Of a DNA stretch of 64,000 bases, positions 23,907 through 36,600 are shown in pieces (position 1 is the first letter of the stretch; the number at the start of each line of letters is the position of its first letter). Made by a program: the position numbers and the translations under genes. The stretch comes from Straminergon stramineum (taxonomy: Eukaryota; Streptophyta; Bryopsida; Hypnales; Calliergonaceae), in assembly GCA_963920665.1 (NCBI GenBank), contig OY987265.1, positions 28,773,001 through 28,837,000 of the forward strand, written 5' to 3'. A model generated the notes under the pieces. That model ran no database searches. It was not told the DNA's origin and was given only the letters and a program-made list of their open reading frames with translations.

Positions 23907-25266
23907 TCACCAGGTGCTATGATTTCCAGACTGCTAGTTCTATGTTAAGATTAAAGATGACCTTGAAGGTTTTGTATGCTAAAGACCTGCTCGTCGGATT
24001 CACCTCGTTTGTATTACTCAAAAATTTCAATATATTGGCGTTATCACATTCTAAGCTCGAGCGCGGTAGCCACACTAATCGTGGCAGCACCAACAAGGGA
24101 CTGCAGTAGATCGGAAAGAGCGGTCACCATCATGTAATTGAGAAACTTTTCTCAGTAGAGAGTAAAGGCTGCTCTCGTTCCCTCAGTTAGATCAGAGAAG
24201 AATGCCGATCACAATCTCTTACAAAAGTCTGTCAGTAAAGTAGTGCTGAAAAGAAGGTCGGAAGAATCACCAAGTCTTAATACAATGGCATCTGAATACA
24301 AGAATGCTCAAAGACTAGCAACAAGCTCCAGTCCTCCATGCTTAATTAGGCAAACACAATCAGTCGCAACTCGCTCCCAAGCTTTTTCTTCGAGCTTCCT
24401 TGATTTGCTGAACAAACTGCATCTTTCTCGATGAGTCCAGTTTCATTACATTCATTGGATGCTCGACTCTCCTCTAATTCCGATTTTGAAGTGTGGTTAC
24501 ATCACTTCTCTCTGAAATTCGGACGATTTCTCATTCATTTTTCAAATGCGCGTTTCATGTCCAGGTACTATCACAGACACGGAAATTTCACCAACAAATG
24601 ACTTGAAAGATGTACCCATTAATAGTGTGGCCTGGGATTCAATGGCAGAAGCAGAACTCTGAGGCTTTTGGCTCCTTTTCTACGAGGCAGGAGGAGCTTC
24701 GGGAGGGATCCCCATTCACCGCGTGTTTCTAGAAGTATGGCGGCCGGGCGTGGAAGTCAAGATTTGTGGAACAGTCGAGGTGCTGGATGAGTCTCACAGA
24801 GAGTCAAGACTTTTGATAATTCAAATGTTTTGATGTTGAAATTGCGGAGAAGAACCTCACGCTGTCAGAGACTGTCTGGTGTTCACTTCATCCTCATGCT
24901 AGGGCCACACTAAGTCAGTCACTAAGTCTGCTGCTCAACGTTACATATGGTGTTGGACGAAACACGATCTCTCCACCATACATTTGCAAGATTTGTTGTG
25001 CCATGTGCAACTTGATTTTGTTTACAGTTTCTGTCGTTTAGCTTGTATCTAATAAGGTCCAAAGTCCAAATCCGAAATTTCTTCTATCTATTTCTGTAAT
25101 TCTTTTGATGTGCTTCCAATGGTAATACTCTCAAGTTCTAGTTCCATATGAATCACTTAAATGTTATTTAGTTTGTTGTCATACGTTGGTGATGCTCACC
25201 TGTATCTGCATACACACGAGTGTAGGTTTTGAATGTAAACCAACATTTCCAACTGAACTGTGTATG
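23907..25266. other. Region downstream of the Coa1-like gene, unassigned
   Basis: Includes the probable 3' UTR of the Coa1-like gene. From about 24060 to 24830 the G+C is raised and several frames are partly open (for example about 24150-24434 on the plus strand), as in an eroded gene or retrocopy, but no domain was recognised. Confidence 0.35.
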
Positions 25267-25570
25267 GGAGGGCTGTTATTTATGTTACTGCCACTTGAGA
25301 TATTATTTTGTCCACGTACAATTTGATTAGACCTGTTTGTTACCAGTCCAGTGACAATTCTCAGCTTGATGAAATTAAACCTCGCTTGCAATTACTCTAG
25401 AGGACTGTTATTTATGCTGCTGTCACATGATATATTTTTTGTCCACATACAATTTGATTAGACCTGTTTGTTATTTTTATGTCCACGGACAAATTTAATT
25501 AGACCTGTTTGTCACCGGGTCAGTGACAATTCTCAGCTTGATAAAATTAAACCTCTCTTGCAATGACTAC
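25267..25570 (+). repeat. Diverged tandem repeat, about 2.5 units
   Basis: GCTGTTATTTATG, TTTTGTCCACGTACAATTTG, TTAGACCTGTTTGTTACC and CAGTGACAATTCTCAGCTTG follow in order from 25271. They recur from 25402 as a partial unit and again from about 25470 (GTCCACGGACAAATTTAATT onward) to 25570. The last unit keeps CAGTGACAATTCTCAGCTTG exactly. Confidence 0.75.
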
Positions 25571-28148
25571 ACATTCAGTTACAAGTCAGAGCTTGATAAA
25601 TTACTGTAAGATCACCTGTTTGCTTGGAATCCTTCAAAGACAGGAGCCAATGTAGTCAGTAAAATTTATGCTCTGTTATGATCCCCACAGTGATACCCAA
25701 GTAGTCAGGGAAGTAATGTGCAGTAACAGCTATGACTTACCCCTGTTGCTGGCCCAATCATTTGAGCAGAAAACCCACAATAAATTCTTTCTTCCAGCCA
25801 AATACCGGTAGTCTTTGTCATCATGCCATTGATGTGAGACCTTGAATAAACTCACTCATAAAGTCATAATTATCATAACCCAATAGAGTCCCAATCAGTT
25901 GTTATTTTTCTAATTTTTCCCCCTTTTTTTTCGGACACTAAGGTAGGAGGCTCTTGAAGTGTGCACCTAAGGGGAAATAAACCTCTGTAGGAAAATCAGT
26001 CGAGTGTAGTATTTTTCATGTATTTTTGGTAGAAACAGAAAAGAGAAAAAATTCATTGCCAATTTAAATCGTAATTTTTTGCCTTCAAATGAATTAAATA
26101 TGAATTTTCAAAGTGGAAGGTGCATAGGTCCCTATTGGTGCTCATAGACTGGACCAATCTTAATCAAAATCAGCCTTTGAATGGAGCACTTCAAATTGAG
26201 GAAGTCTCTATAATTTTGGCTCTCAAAGAATGATCCACATCATGCTTTCAATTATTTTAGCCTTACATCAATGAGTATTTTTTTCAAAGGTATTTAAGAA
26301 CACAATTAAAAAGCAAAAAGTGCATTGAAGGAACTGTAATCCATTTTTGAAACTCTTTGCACTATTCATGGCAGTTCTACTACATGATTGTAAATGCCCA
26401 CTCACAATTTGAGCCTCCTACTTAATGAAACGGATTTTGATTGGCAGAGATAAACTTTTTTACTTTTTGAAGAAGTAATGGGATGGCAATCACTTAAAAT
26501 TCAGTGAAGCATTGTATTTCTACATTCATCCATCTTTTGGACCAAAACACACTTTTCAATCATATCCATGTACTTTTTCATTCAAATTTGACAACTTCAT
26601 CCTCTTTCAAGATAGAAATGAAAAACATTTGGCAAAAAAAATAGTACTACTACTATTTGGCAAAAAGTAAAGATTTATTTTGAAATCCATGTTGCAATTT
26701 AGCTCCATGGTGCCAAAAAAACAAGTTGGCACTCCCAAATGAATAGTCTTCTAAAGCACAATTTTGCAATTGGATGAGAAATTAGTCCATAGAATATTTG
26801 TTAATTGTTCAAAAAAAATCCTTAGGATGTCTATACATCTACTCATATGATATTTATATTTACAACATATTGTAAAGAATGTCCATCAAGATTTGAATGG
26901 ATGAAATTCACTTGGATTGTTGTAAAAAACACTTCTCACTTTTGTACGAAATGGAGTATGACATGGCGTACTCATAAATAGTTGAAAGAAAATAAATTCA
27001 AAACAAAGCAGTACGTGAAAAATTCTATTTTCCCAAAAGAGATATAAGAAAAAGAAGATTTGCAATACAATTGACTTTGGCCAATTCATATTGCACACAC
27101 TAATTGGATGAATCAATGTAAGAATGAGGTGTTAAAAACAATCCAAGCTCTAAAAGTGTCTTCTAACAAAGTATTACATGTTATTATTCAATGAACTCAT
27201 AATAAATATCTAAGGTTGTGGACACTTTTAAAGCCTCTTGCAATTCTAATTCTTCAAGGGTCCAAAAAATATGAATAAAAGTAGGTCAAATGTTGCTCTT
27301 ATCTATTTATAAGGAAATTTGTTACAAGATGTTTGGATGAATGTAAGTCTTCTAAAAAAATTGAATCAATTTATAAAAAGATGTTTTTTGCACCTTTTTT
27401 TTAGTTATCTAACAATTGATTAGAGGCAACATTTATTTTTTCAAGCAATTTTTGGCCATAAATTGATGTGTCCCAAATATCACTAACAAGCATATAGAAA
27501 TTTTAAGCTTTTTTGGGACAACATTTTACCAATTGCATCACTTTTGATCGAGGATACATCACTTCTTATTAATTACAATAAATATAACCCAAATGAATCA
27601 AAATAGTTTTAAAATAAGAGAAATAGGTATCCCCATCTTACCTTTTTTTGGACAAATTCATTGCCAAAAGACCAACTTGATCTAAACATCAACAACAAGG
27701 GTATAGAAATTTTTAGATTTTTGAGTATAGTATTTGGACAATTCTATTCATGCCAAAGTTGAAATTTTGCCAAGTCTTTTTAATTACATTAAACCAATAA
27801 ATCAGCATAGTTAAAAATATCACTAGTAGGCATTCTTAACTCCATCTTACACTTGATCTCCATATGAGCAATAAATAAAAATCTCAAAACAATATGTTGG
27901 AGGATAGGTCTTGGTTCCCACCATTGTTGCCCATGTGGTGGTTTTATATTACATGGTTTCCCATTACTTGCAATTGAAATTATGTTGTGATTTTCATCCA
28001 AAAAAACAATGAAGGTAGGAGCTATTAATTCAACGCATGCTCTAAGAACTATCCCTATAATTAGATCATGAATTGTTACTATATACAACAATGTGAAATA
28101 GTCCTTGTAGGTATGTAAAATTGATGTTAAATGGTGTTGGCCCAATGG
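25571..28148. other. AT-rich intergenic block
   Basis: No gene or clear repeat was recognised. The 118-codon minus-strand frame at 27789-28145 has no domain that could be identified. Confidence 0.45.
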
Positions 28149-28297
28149 TGCTACTATGTGAGCATGAAAATGTGAACCTTGAGCATATGTATAAGTGTAT
28201 ATACTACAACCATAGAAGGTGCTTATAATATAAACACCTATAATGTATATAGTCTTCTAGGTTCATAGGCTCATGCTTTTAGGCTTATCTAATAGCA
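28149..28297. mobile_element. Foldback element family F, copy 1 (short)
   Basis: Left arm TGCTACTATGTGAGC and inverted right arm read from AGGCTCATGC...AATAGCA; the middle has ATAGAAGGTGCTTATAATAT, the motif of the internal units of the copy at 48471-48883. The arms are degenerate. Confidence 0.5.
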
Positions 28298-31200
28298 ACT
28301 TTCATGTTGGGCCTTTAAGTCTAAGTTAATAAAAGTTTTGTCAATTTTAGGACCATTGAAAGAAAAAATATAAATATAGGGGTAATAATAATAAAGTTTC
28401 ATGATTCATATTTTCAATTTTCAAGCCATAAAATCTAATTATAGCCTATTCAACAACCACATGAGTTCAAAATTTGAAATCTTTTAGAGCCATTTTTGGT
28501 GCACAAGGTTTGAAATTATGAATGTGGAAGCGATGTTCACCAAAGCATGGAATATAATTCTAATAAGCGAGGCAAAAGGCTTAATGTAATTGATCAATTT
28601 GGATCATGGCATTAATATTGCAAAAACTTTGTTACAAAGGATTTGGCCCTTGGGTCTCAAAATTGAAGACCCTTGGAGAAATTGAGCCAATGCATTCAAT
28701 GATTTCATGATTGGCAGGATGCTTACTTCCAAATATTTTCATTTTTTCTTGGATGGTTTGAAATTTGATAAAGTAAGGAAAAATTTCCAATTGACAATGA
28801 ATGAGTTCAAATCCAAATTGTAAAAGTAACAACAACCACATCCAACCATGGCAACATCTTTAAAGCTATGGCTCTAGTCAAAAGGATACATTGCATGTGA
28901 ATTAAAAGATGGAAATAGAAAAAAAAATACAACTTTGATTGGGCGGAGATAATGGGGGATGAGAAAGCATACAAGAGTGTATTGAAGGAGCAAATCATCC
29001 TCAACAACAAATAATGTGAAGATTTAACTCAACTCAAGGAGAGCCAACTTTAATTGAAGAAAATCAAAAAGTTATAGGATGTAGGAAACGACAAGTGCAA
29101 GGTTGCAACAACCAATTCCCATTTGCCTTCCACCTAATATAGATAGGGCATCTAGGGAGCCCGAAAGCTTTTGGTGATTTCAACTTCTTTGATTTTGAGA
29201 TACATCCTCCAAAGGTCATACATGATATGCAGTACTTAAAAGACAAGTTTAGTCACCCAATTAGCATCAACCACCCCAACCCCAACAATTGACTTTGAAA
29301 GTTTGGAGAAGGCTCTACAAAAGTGGGTAGGATGCTTGTGGAGAGAGACCAACAAACCTTGATAGAGGAGTTGACAAAGGGTTTGTGCTCAAGAGATGAA
29401 AGATAGTCACGAAGAAAAGTGGTGGTTGCAATATGATAGATCATATGTTGCAAGGGGTTCATGGAGAAGTCACTGATGGTGCAAACAACAAATCCTAGAA
29501 AATTGTCACAAAATGAACCACATTCTATTCTTATTAAATTTCAAATGTTGATACTTCACATTGCTTGGTTCTATAAGTTTGTGCACTGATGTTTTGTTTG
29601 GCAACCTATATCCAAGTAGAGGAATCTAATTTGCGACATTTTTATTTTTCTTAAAACCATGATATTTTTCATCTAATATTTTTTAGAGCAATTTGGACTA
29701 ATTTTGCCTGAAAAAAGGTTGATAACAACAAACCAAGTTTGCAACAAATGGGTGAAATATAGAAGGTGAATGAGATTTAAAAGCTAGCAACCGCAAGGGA
29801 TTGCGATAAAGACAATACACAATAGCTCACAAGTTTCCATAGAGTAATTCACCCCATCATTCTCAAGGTTCAAATCTAACTAAGTTTTCTTCAAAACAAC
29901 TAAAAGAAAAAAATGGGAATTGATCAATGGACAACCCTCAAAAGTACTAATAGATGTGATTGATGTGAAACCTATAAGATATCTACAAGGGGCCATGATA
30001 TTTTTTCTTCAACATTGTGAAGTCATTTTTATATGACAATATTGAGAAGAAAAAGGAGGATAAAGGGAATACTTATAAAAATTAAAGAAGAAGCTTTGGC
30101 GAAGTTCCTCATCGACAGGCAAAACTACGACTTCCCATTAAACATAGGGCAATTTAAAGAAAAGGTAGTACTCATTAGACAAACTAGAGTCACCCCATTT
30201 AAAGATGAAGTTCCTTGACAAGTCTAGATAAAAATAAGAATCATGACTTCATAAGATACTTCAAATGAAAATATGAAGAGTTGGTTTTGAAAAAGCCTCA
30301 AGCATTGCAAGCTAGTAGAACTAAGGATATCGATCTTGAAAAAGTTGCAAGTTTTTGTGAAAACATGTAATATTTTATTATTTTTGCAATAACCAAAGCT
30401 CTATCCCACATCAAATTTAGAACTATGACAAGAGTGGAGTTTAAGTAGACAAAGATAGAAGAGGTTATGTGATTGCAAATGAAATTGTGACTTAAAAAGT
30501 GGTCCATTCAATCATGCACACACCCTAGCCTCAAGCTTGGAGAAGAACAATTCTAAAATTGAGGAGGGCCACATTTGAGCGCTACAACATTAGGAAAAAA
30601 AATGAAGCTCATACCAACAGGATAAAACATTGTTTAGGAGGTCTAGAGTGCTCAATACAATATAGACCTACAAAACAAAGTAGGTTGGCCTTATTAGAAT
30701 ACCCAAGAACCAAAAAAATTAGAAAAAAAAATTCATAGATTCAATAAACTAAAACAACATTAACCAATGAATGTAAAGGGAATAGTGGAAGTATAAGAAG
30801 CTGCTAGTGGTTACCTAGTCAAGAAAAGTTGCCTAAAGAAGAAGGCAAAGTCTTTTATGTATTCAAATCATCATTGCACATTGGCTCTTGGCAACGACAA
30901 CATGGTGCAACAACAAGAGGGGTGGCATGTGGGCAATGACAAACATGTGTGGTGTAGAAGGAGTTTCATACAACAGGGATTACCATTAGAGAAGACAAAA
31001 GGTGGAAGTACATATCTGAATTAGGTAGTGACAAGATAGACAAGGGCTCCATAGTAAGAATGTTGGCACTACTATGAGGGCAACAACAAGAATAGGGGCC
31101 ATGAAGGTAACAACAAGGAGAGGGGCTATGAGGGCAATGTGGTATTGAAGCATTATGCAAACAATTTGAGGAAAGAAGAGGAGGTGGTTGTTTTATGGAG

Positions 31201-32329
31201 ATCCCTAGACGTCGCATTTGAATCATGCACAACACGGGTGTGAACATTGGTTTGCCTTGGCTAGGCAATGAGGCAATGGTTGTGGCAAAGATGACAAAAG
31301 ACAATGTAATTCATGTTTGTAGTAGGGCTTATGTGATTTAGTAGCACTCCAAGTTTGATGGCCACAATAGAAAGGAGATAGATGGTATTAGAATCTAAGA
31401 GCACCAATAGTTGGGCAATTTTTAGAGTGAATTGATCCATTCAAATGCAAGTTTGTCCTCATGAAAGACTTGTCAATGCATAACCTTAGGGTATATGGGG
31501 ACAATGATAGAGTTGTGGGGGGTGGGGGGTCACGTTTCTTGTATGTGACACTTCACTCCCATTTTGAAAGTGATATTATGTATGCACTTTAATATGGACA
31601 TAAGCACCAAGTTTCACTTCATCTAAGGTTCATTCATACATGCAGCATGGAGGGAGGGATGCAACTACAATCAAGTCACATATAGTAAAACCACCCATTA
31701 CCACGCACTTAAACATTTTGTGCATGATCTCGAGTAGTGTAAGCAATGTAAATTTTCTGCCATGTAGAACAATAGAAATCATGGGTGTTGTCAAATTTTC
31801 ATAATTTCTTTTCCTAAAATTCAAATTGTTATGAATTTTGGAAGCCAAAAGCTAGCCTGCACCCATCCCAAACATGTAGGGTCTTCCATAACTGTTCATC
31901 CAAAGACTACTTTGGTTCTCAAAACTAAGCACATGTGTCATGACTTTGATGGCTAGAAGATGGTTGGAACCAAAAAACTAATGGTTAGAAATTAGTTAGA
32001 TCTTTGTTGAATTTCCTAGTACCTATAGGTTGCCCATGGGGGCTTGGTTGGTAATGGGTGGTTCTACCACATATTTTGTACTTTTGGTTGGGCCATTCTA
32101 AGATTGGTGCTTGACTTTTATTGATGTCATTTATGAACATCAAAAGCACCCTATGATTGCTACAATTGGAAAAATCATATGTAATTCAATATACATACAA
32201 TTTTTTTGAAAAAACTTGCATTAGAACTAACTATCTCTCTTTTTACTTTGTAAATTTCTTGCATAATTGCCTTGAATGGATTGAGGAAGCGGAAATGCTC
32301 TTAGATGATCAATTTTTGCACCTCCTACC
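28298..32329. other. Intergenic block with eroded coding-like DNA
   Basis: From about 28900 to 31500 purine-rich stretches give patchy frames. At 31071-31140 a short in-frame repeat encodes EGNNK(N/E)RG units (YEGNNKNRGHEGNNKERGYE), then stops interrupt. This looks like a decayed gene or retroelement, but no protease, integrase or polymerase motif was found. Confidence 0.35.
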
Positions 32330-32559
32330 TTAACCCTTGAACGCTGGGTTGGTGATTGTGGAAATCAGGCATTTTCAAACCGTGTGACATCATCCACTTT
32401 AAAAAAAATAAAAAATACCCATTGGGAGACAAACTACTTTAGAAGATCTCCCCTTTCCACCCCTAATTCCGAGGATGAATAGATGCAATTCTATCCTATA
32501 GAGGAGAATTCCTTACGTTCATTGGACAAAAAACGTCCGCCGCGTCATTTAGGAGTTAA
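32330..32559 (+). mobile_element. TTAA-bounded element, family A (230 bp)
   Basis: Starts TTAACCCTTGAACGCTGG and ends ATTTAGGAGTTAA. Inside are GTGTGACATCATCCAC, GAAGATCTCCCCTTTCCACC, GAGGATGAATAG and CATTGGACAAAAAACGTCC. It is an uninterrupted copy of the element split at 17603-18251. Confidence 0.78.
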
Positions 32560-32565
32560 ACTGAT

Positions 32566-32675
32566 TTTTTTATTTATTTTTTAAACAAATGAAAGTGATT
32601 TCATTGCAAAAGAGTAAAATACAAACCCAAGCAGCCACAGGTGGCCTGCAGGGTGGACAACGACCACCAACAGAC
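32566..32675 (-). repeat. Retroposon-like 3' tail, copy 4
   Basis: On the complement it reads CTGCAGGCCACCTGTGGCTG, TTTTGCAATGAAATCAC, TTTCATTTG and then an A-rich tail that stops seven bases from the family A element ending at 32559. Confidence 0.55.
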
Positions 32676-33202
32676 AGAACTAAGGTTAAGCTGAGTTTGG
32701 AATTCAATAGGAGGGATTGAATTCCCAGTCGCAATTCGCAAAGCCTACAGTAAAAGCATGAACCTGAAATACCAGGTGGCGCAATACAGTACTGCCAATA
32801 GCGTCATAGGTCCCCCTTCGTCGAACCTCCTGCACCCCTTCCAGTTCGCGGACTTTCGCATTCATCAGTGTTGCAAGCTTCTGTCACTCCTGCTCCGCCG
32901 GCATCTTCGTCTCCTCGCCATTCAATCCACGGCCCGCCGCGATCCCTCACACAATCCTCACAATCGTGCGTAATCCCAAACATTTCATGAAACTTCGAAA
33001 ATTGTTCCATATTTGCTGCAAAATTGCTGCAAATTGAGTGCTGGACCAGTGCGAAGAAACCACGCACTTCAAAAAGGGACTTGGTCAATGATTTCAGGGT
33101 TTGCAAAACGCCGCGTCAGGCGGTCGTCTTCCTTTACTTTCTCGCTCACTTTGCACTTAAGCTTACTCTTCACTGCGGCCGGCAGGTTCACCGAAATTTG
33201 AG

Positions 33203-33630
33203 GTAAGGCGGGACTTATTTTGGTGGTGGGGTAGAGATTATGTTAGGGTGTGATGTTGGGTTGTGATAGAGCTACCAATTGCTAGTTTGGGTTTGTGGAA
33301 ATTATATGAAATTTCCGGTTTGTTACATTTCTCGGAGTGTGGTTTGGCTTGGGGTTAAAGACTGAATTTTGGATCGGACCGCCGACCAAGCTTCGAAGGG
33401 TGGTACGGTGGGTTTGAGGGTAGAGTGGAAGATTCTAGAAGGATCAGGAGGTGCGAAGGGTTTGTGGGGGCGTTCAAGTAGGGTAGCTTGGATTGCAACT
33501 GATCTTTGCTAGAGTTCTGAGGGTGTTGCATCTTTGGTGTTGCAGTTTTTCAGGGGTCGATTTTTATGAATCGGATGCGAGCTTTTGATTTTGGAGATTT
33601 AGGCGTAGATTTCGTTGTTTTTGGTTGTAG
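33203..33630 (+). other. Probable 5'-UTR intron of the DA1-like gene
   Basis: A good donor (GAG then GTAAGG, at 33203) lies 445 bp before the DA1-like start codon, and a T-rich tract ending in TTGGTTGTAG closes at 33630, only 17 bp before the ATG at 33648. The GC-richer stretch before 33203 would then be the 5' untranslated exon. This is inferred from splice signals only; no transcript is available. Confidence 0.45.
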
Positions 33631-33647
33631 CAATTTTTGTTGGCAAG

Positions 33648-36600
33648 ATGAAGTGGTTGGATAAATTACTGGGGGATTCGGGGTCAAGCCACTATCGCTA
33701 TGATCAAGGCGACGAGTATCCTAGACACGATACCATCCCGCGACAAAGCTCAGGGGGCTGGCATGGTCCCAATATATTTGATGTAAGTCGATCAAGCTCT
33801 AGTACAAAAACTCTACCATAGCCAATTTATTTGTTGCAGTCTTCAAGATTTTTTTAGAATTGTAGTAGAGATTGGGAAGGGCGGAGGGTTGTGCATGTGG
33901 TGATAAGGTCTTGGCAAATTTGAAAAGATGGGGAGAATTAGAGAGAAGTTCAGACACAATGAGTGTATATGCTATGGTGTTGGAAGAGAACAGATATTTT
34001 GTTGTTGTTGTTGCCGGAGAGTATGCTTGTTCTCATATATGCAGCTTTGGGAACATGGATTGGTCGATTCATTTTATACAACTTCTTGTTGTTCACTGAT
34101 GCTGTTTTGCAGGACGGAAGACGCAATGGTGAAGGGAATTCTTATGCCCATGACAGGCATGGGTATGACAGGCCTCACCAGTATGATACCAGGCCCATGT
34201 ATAATAGCAGACCGCCTTATGACCGTGGCGGTCCTTCAACTGAAGAGGATGACCGAGCCTTTGCTCTTGCTCTGCAAGAAGAAGAACGCCACAGTGAGTG
34301 CCTAGTACATGCCTTTTGAATTTTTGAATTTTTTGATTTTCTGTTATGACACTGCTTTGTTTAGCATTGCTCCACATATGTTCAGTTGGATTCGTTTTGG
34401 TAGCTTCTTTTAATTATTCTCTCCGCCCCCTCTTTCATTCATGCGAATCAAGTGCTTATACCGGTAGATTATGATGAGGATTATGTCGATGATTTCTATT
34501 TCAATTTATCTTTTAGACGCATTGTTGTTCTAGAAGTTTGCCGTCTGAAGCTGCGCACTTTCCAATAGATGAAAACGTTTCCTTGTCAGCGAGATTGACT
34601 GGTCTCTGCATATCACCTTCATTCCACCATAGCGATGGAATTTCTTACATCCTCTTGGGCACCTTCGGTGTAGAATATGCGAATGGTATCACGAGTCTTT
34701 GGGCATCTTAGAGGACCTAGAAGCTTAAATTAGGCCTCATTTTTTTAGCTATATTGAGTGCGCCATATGGGGACTTTTTTTTAAGTCAAATTTTCTTTCA
34801 TTTCTCACCTACACATGCTATGTTCTTCATTGACTCTAGAGATAGAAAATTGACTCCATTTAAATTTTATTTTTCACAATTGAAATGGCCATTTCTAAAC
34901 CTTGGGCCTTCAGGGGTTAAACTTTCTTATTTCTAAGTCTATTACGCCAATGGAAGTGCTAGTTTTTCTAAAAGTTGTGTTCATTTATCAGGAAGACAAG
35001 GTCATCATGCGAACTACGTTGACGACGATGAGCAGCTGGCAAAAGCCATGCAAGAGAGTTTGAATTTCCAGCACCGTGACCCACGGAGGACATCTGATTA
35101 CCCTCCGGCCTACCCCCCCCCATCTAGGTACGCTTGATGAGTCGACTGATTTGATATTTTGAAACCTTTGTCTAGACAGACATTACTGGTTTCGTTATAT
35201 GCGTTAAATAAGCACTTGTAATTTCGTTTCATTTTATTCTTTGTTATCGTCCCTTCTGATACAATTTTGGCTAAGTATGTGTACCAATGTATTTAAAATC
35301 ATACACAATTTGCTCTGCAGGTCAGGCGGAGTTTCTAATTGCGCTGGGTGTAATGAGTCACTTGGTTATGGGCGCTTCTTGAGTTGCTTGGGCAAAAACT
35401 GGCATCCGAATTGCTTCTGTTGTAAACTATGCGCCAAGCCTATTGCTGATCGTGAGGTACGTACTTGTGGATCCTGTCTCATGCATTAAATCCTGATCTT
35501 ATCAAAGCCATTAGAGTTTGACAGACATTGAACCCCTAATAGTCCAAGTGGAAAAGAAAGTCTGCTTCCATATCTATTGGAGATGAAATGAATCATTTTG
35601 GATGATTCAAGGAAGTTAACAAAAGATATCAATAGAAACAAGAAATGGAGGCCTTCATTGTTGAACAACAGAATAAGTTTTTGAAAGTGACTAGTGTCGA
35701 CTTTCGACTTGCAAAGTGAACCGTTTATATTTAACTTGGGCAATATGATAAAGGGGTTGAGCTTTATGATAGAGGCGTTAAAACATGAAGTTTGGTAGGG
35801 ATGCGAAGGTGTGATCACCCTCCTGATTCTGGTTTCTTCTGGGCTCAGTTCTCAGTTCAGGGAAGTGAAGCTTATCATCGGGAATGTTACAAGGAGCTTT
35901 TCCATCCCAAGTGCGAAGTTTGCATGGATTTTGTAAGTGTCTCTTACATGCGCATGTACTTTGAAGTACCGATTTTATGGATCTCCAGTGTGATGCTGAT
36001 GGGGTATTTATGATCTTTGAGGCAATGACGGTGTACACCATTTATTCTATTTAGTGTATGGTACACATTTTGTAGGTCTATGATACACTATGAACACCAT
36101 GTGTTGGTGTAATAATTGATGAATATCATTTATTGAGCTTTGGATCTTGTGTTGTCCACTTGTTCCTTGAGTGACCGTTTACTCAAAAGCTTCTTGACAG
36201 TGGTACATAATTTAACAAATATAATTCTTTTACCCTATGGCTCTATAATTTAGTGATACATGAATCATGGAGCACACTAACTAGAATCAAATTTTGGAGT
36301 TTGGTTTCTTCCTCAGTGCTCCAGCCGTTTTGTCAGATGCAACTTGTTCTCTGATTCTCTTTTGGTTGCACAGATCCCGACAAATCCAGCTGGACTTATT
36401 GAATACCGATCGCATCCATTCTGGAATCAGAAGTATTGTCCCATACACGAGAGAGACGGCACACCTCGTTGCTGTAGTTGTGATCGCATTGAGGTTAGCC
36501 TTCAACTATTTGTCATTCAAGACTATCACACAGGATCGACTTGCCGGTTTTAATTGTCCCTTTTTAAGCCCACGTTTGATGTTTTCATAATGCAAAAGTA

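Noticed and set aside
32804..33106. 100-codon minus-strand frame opposite the DA1-like leader
   Set aside because: No domain, and it lies antisense to the GC-richer presumed 5' UTR; most likely a shadow frame.
34754..34920. CTTCAGGGGTTAA at 34908-34920 as a TTAA-element end inside DA1-like intron 2
   Set aside because: No matching inverted left end could be found in the intron, so it was not called as an element.
36028..36130. Repeated GTGTACACC / GGTACACA motifs in DA1-like intron 5 as a MITE
   Set aside because: Inverted pairing is too short and no target duplication was visible.
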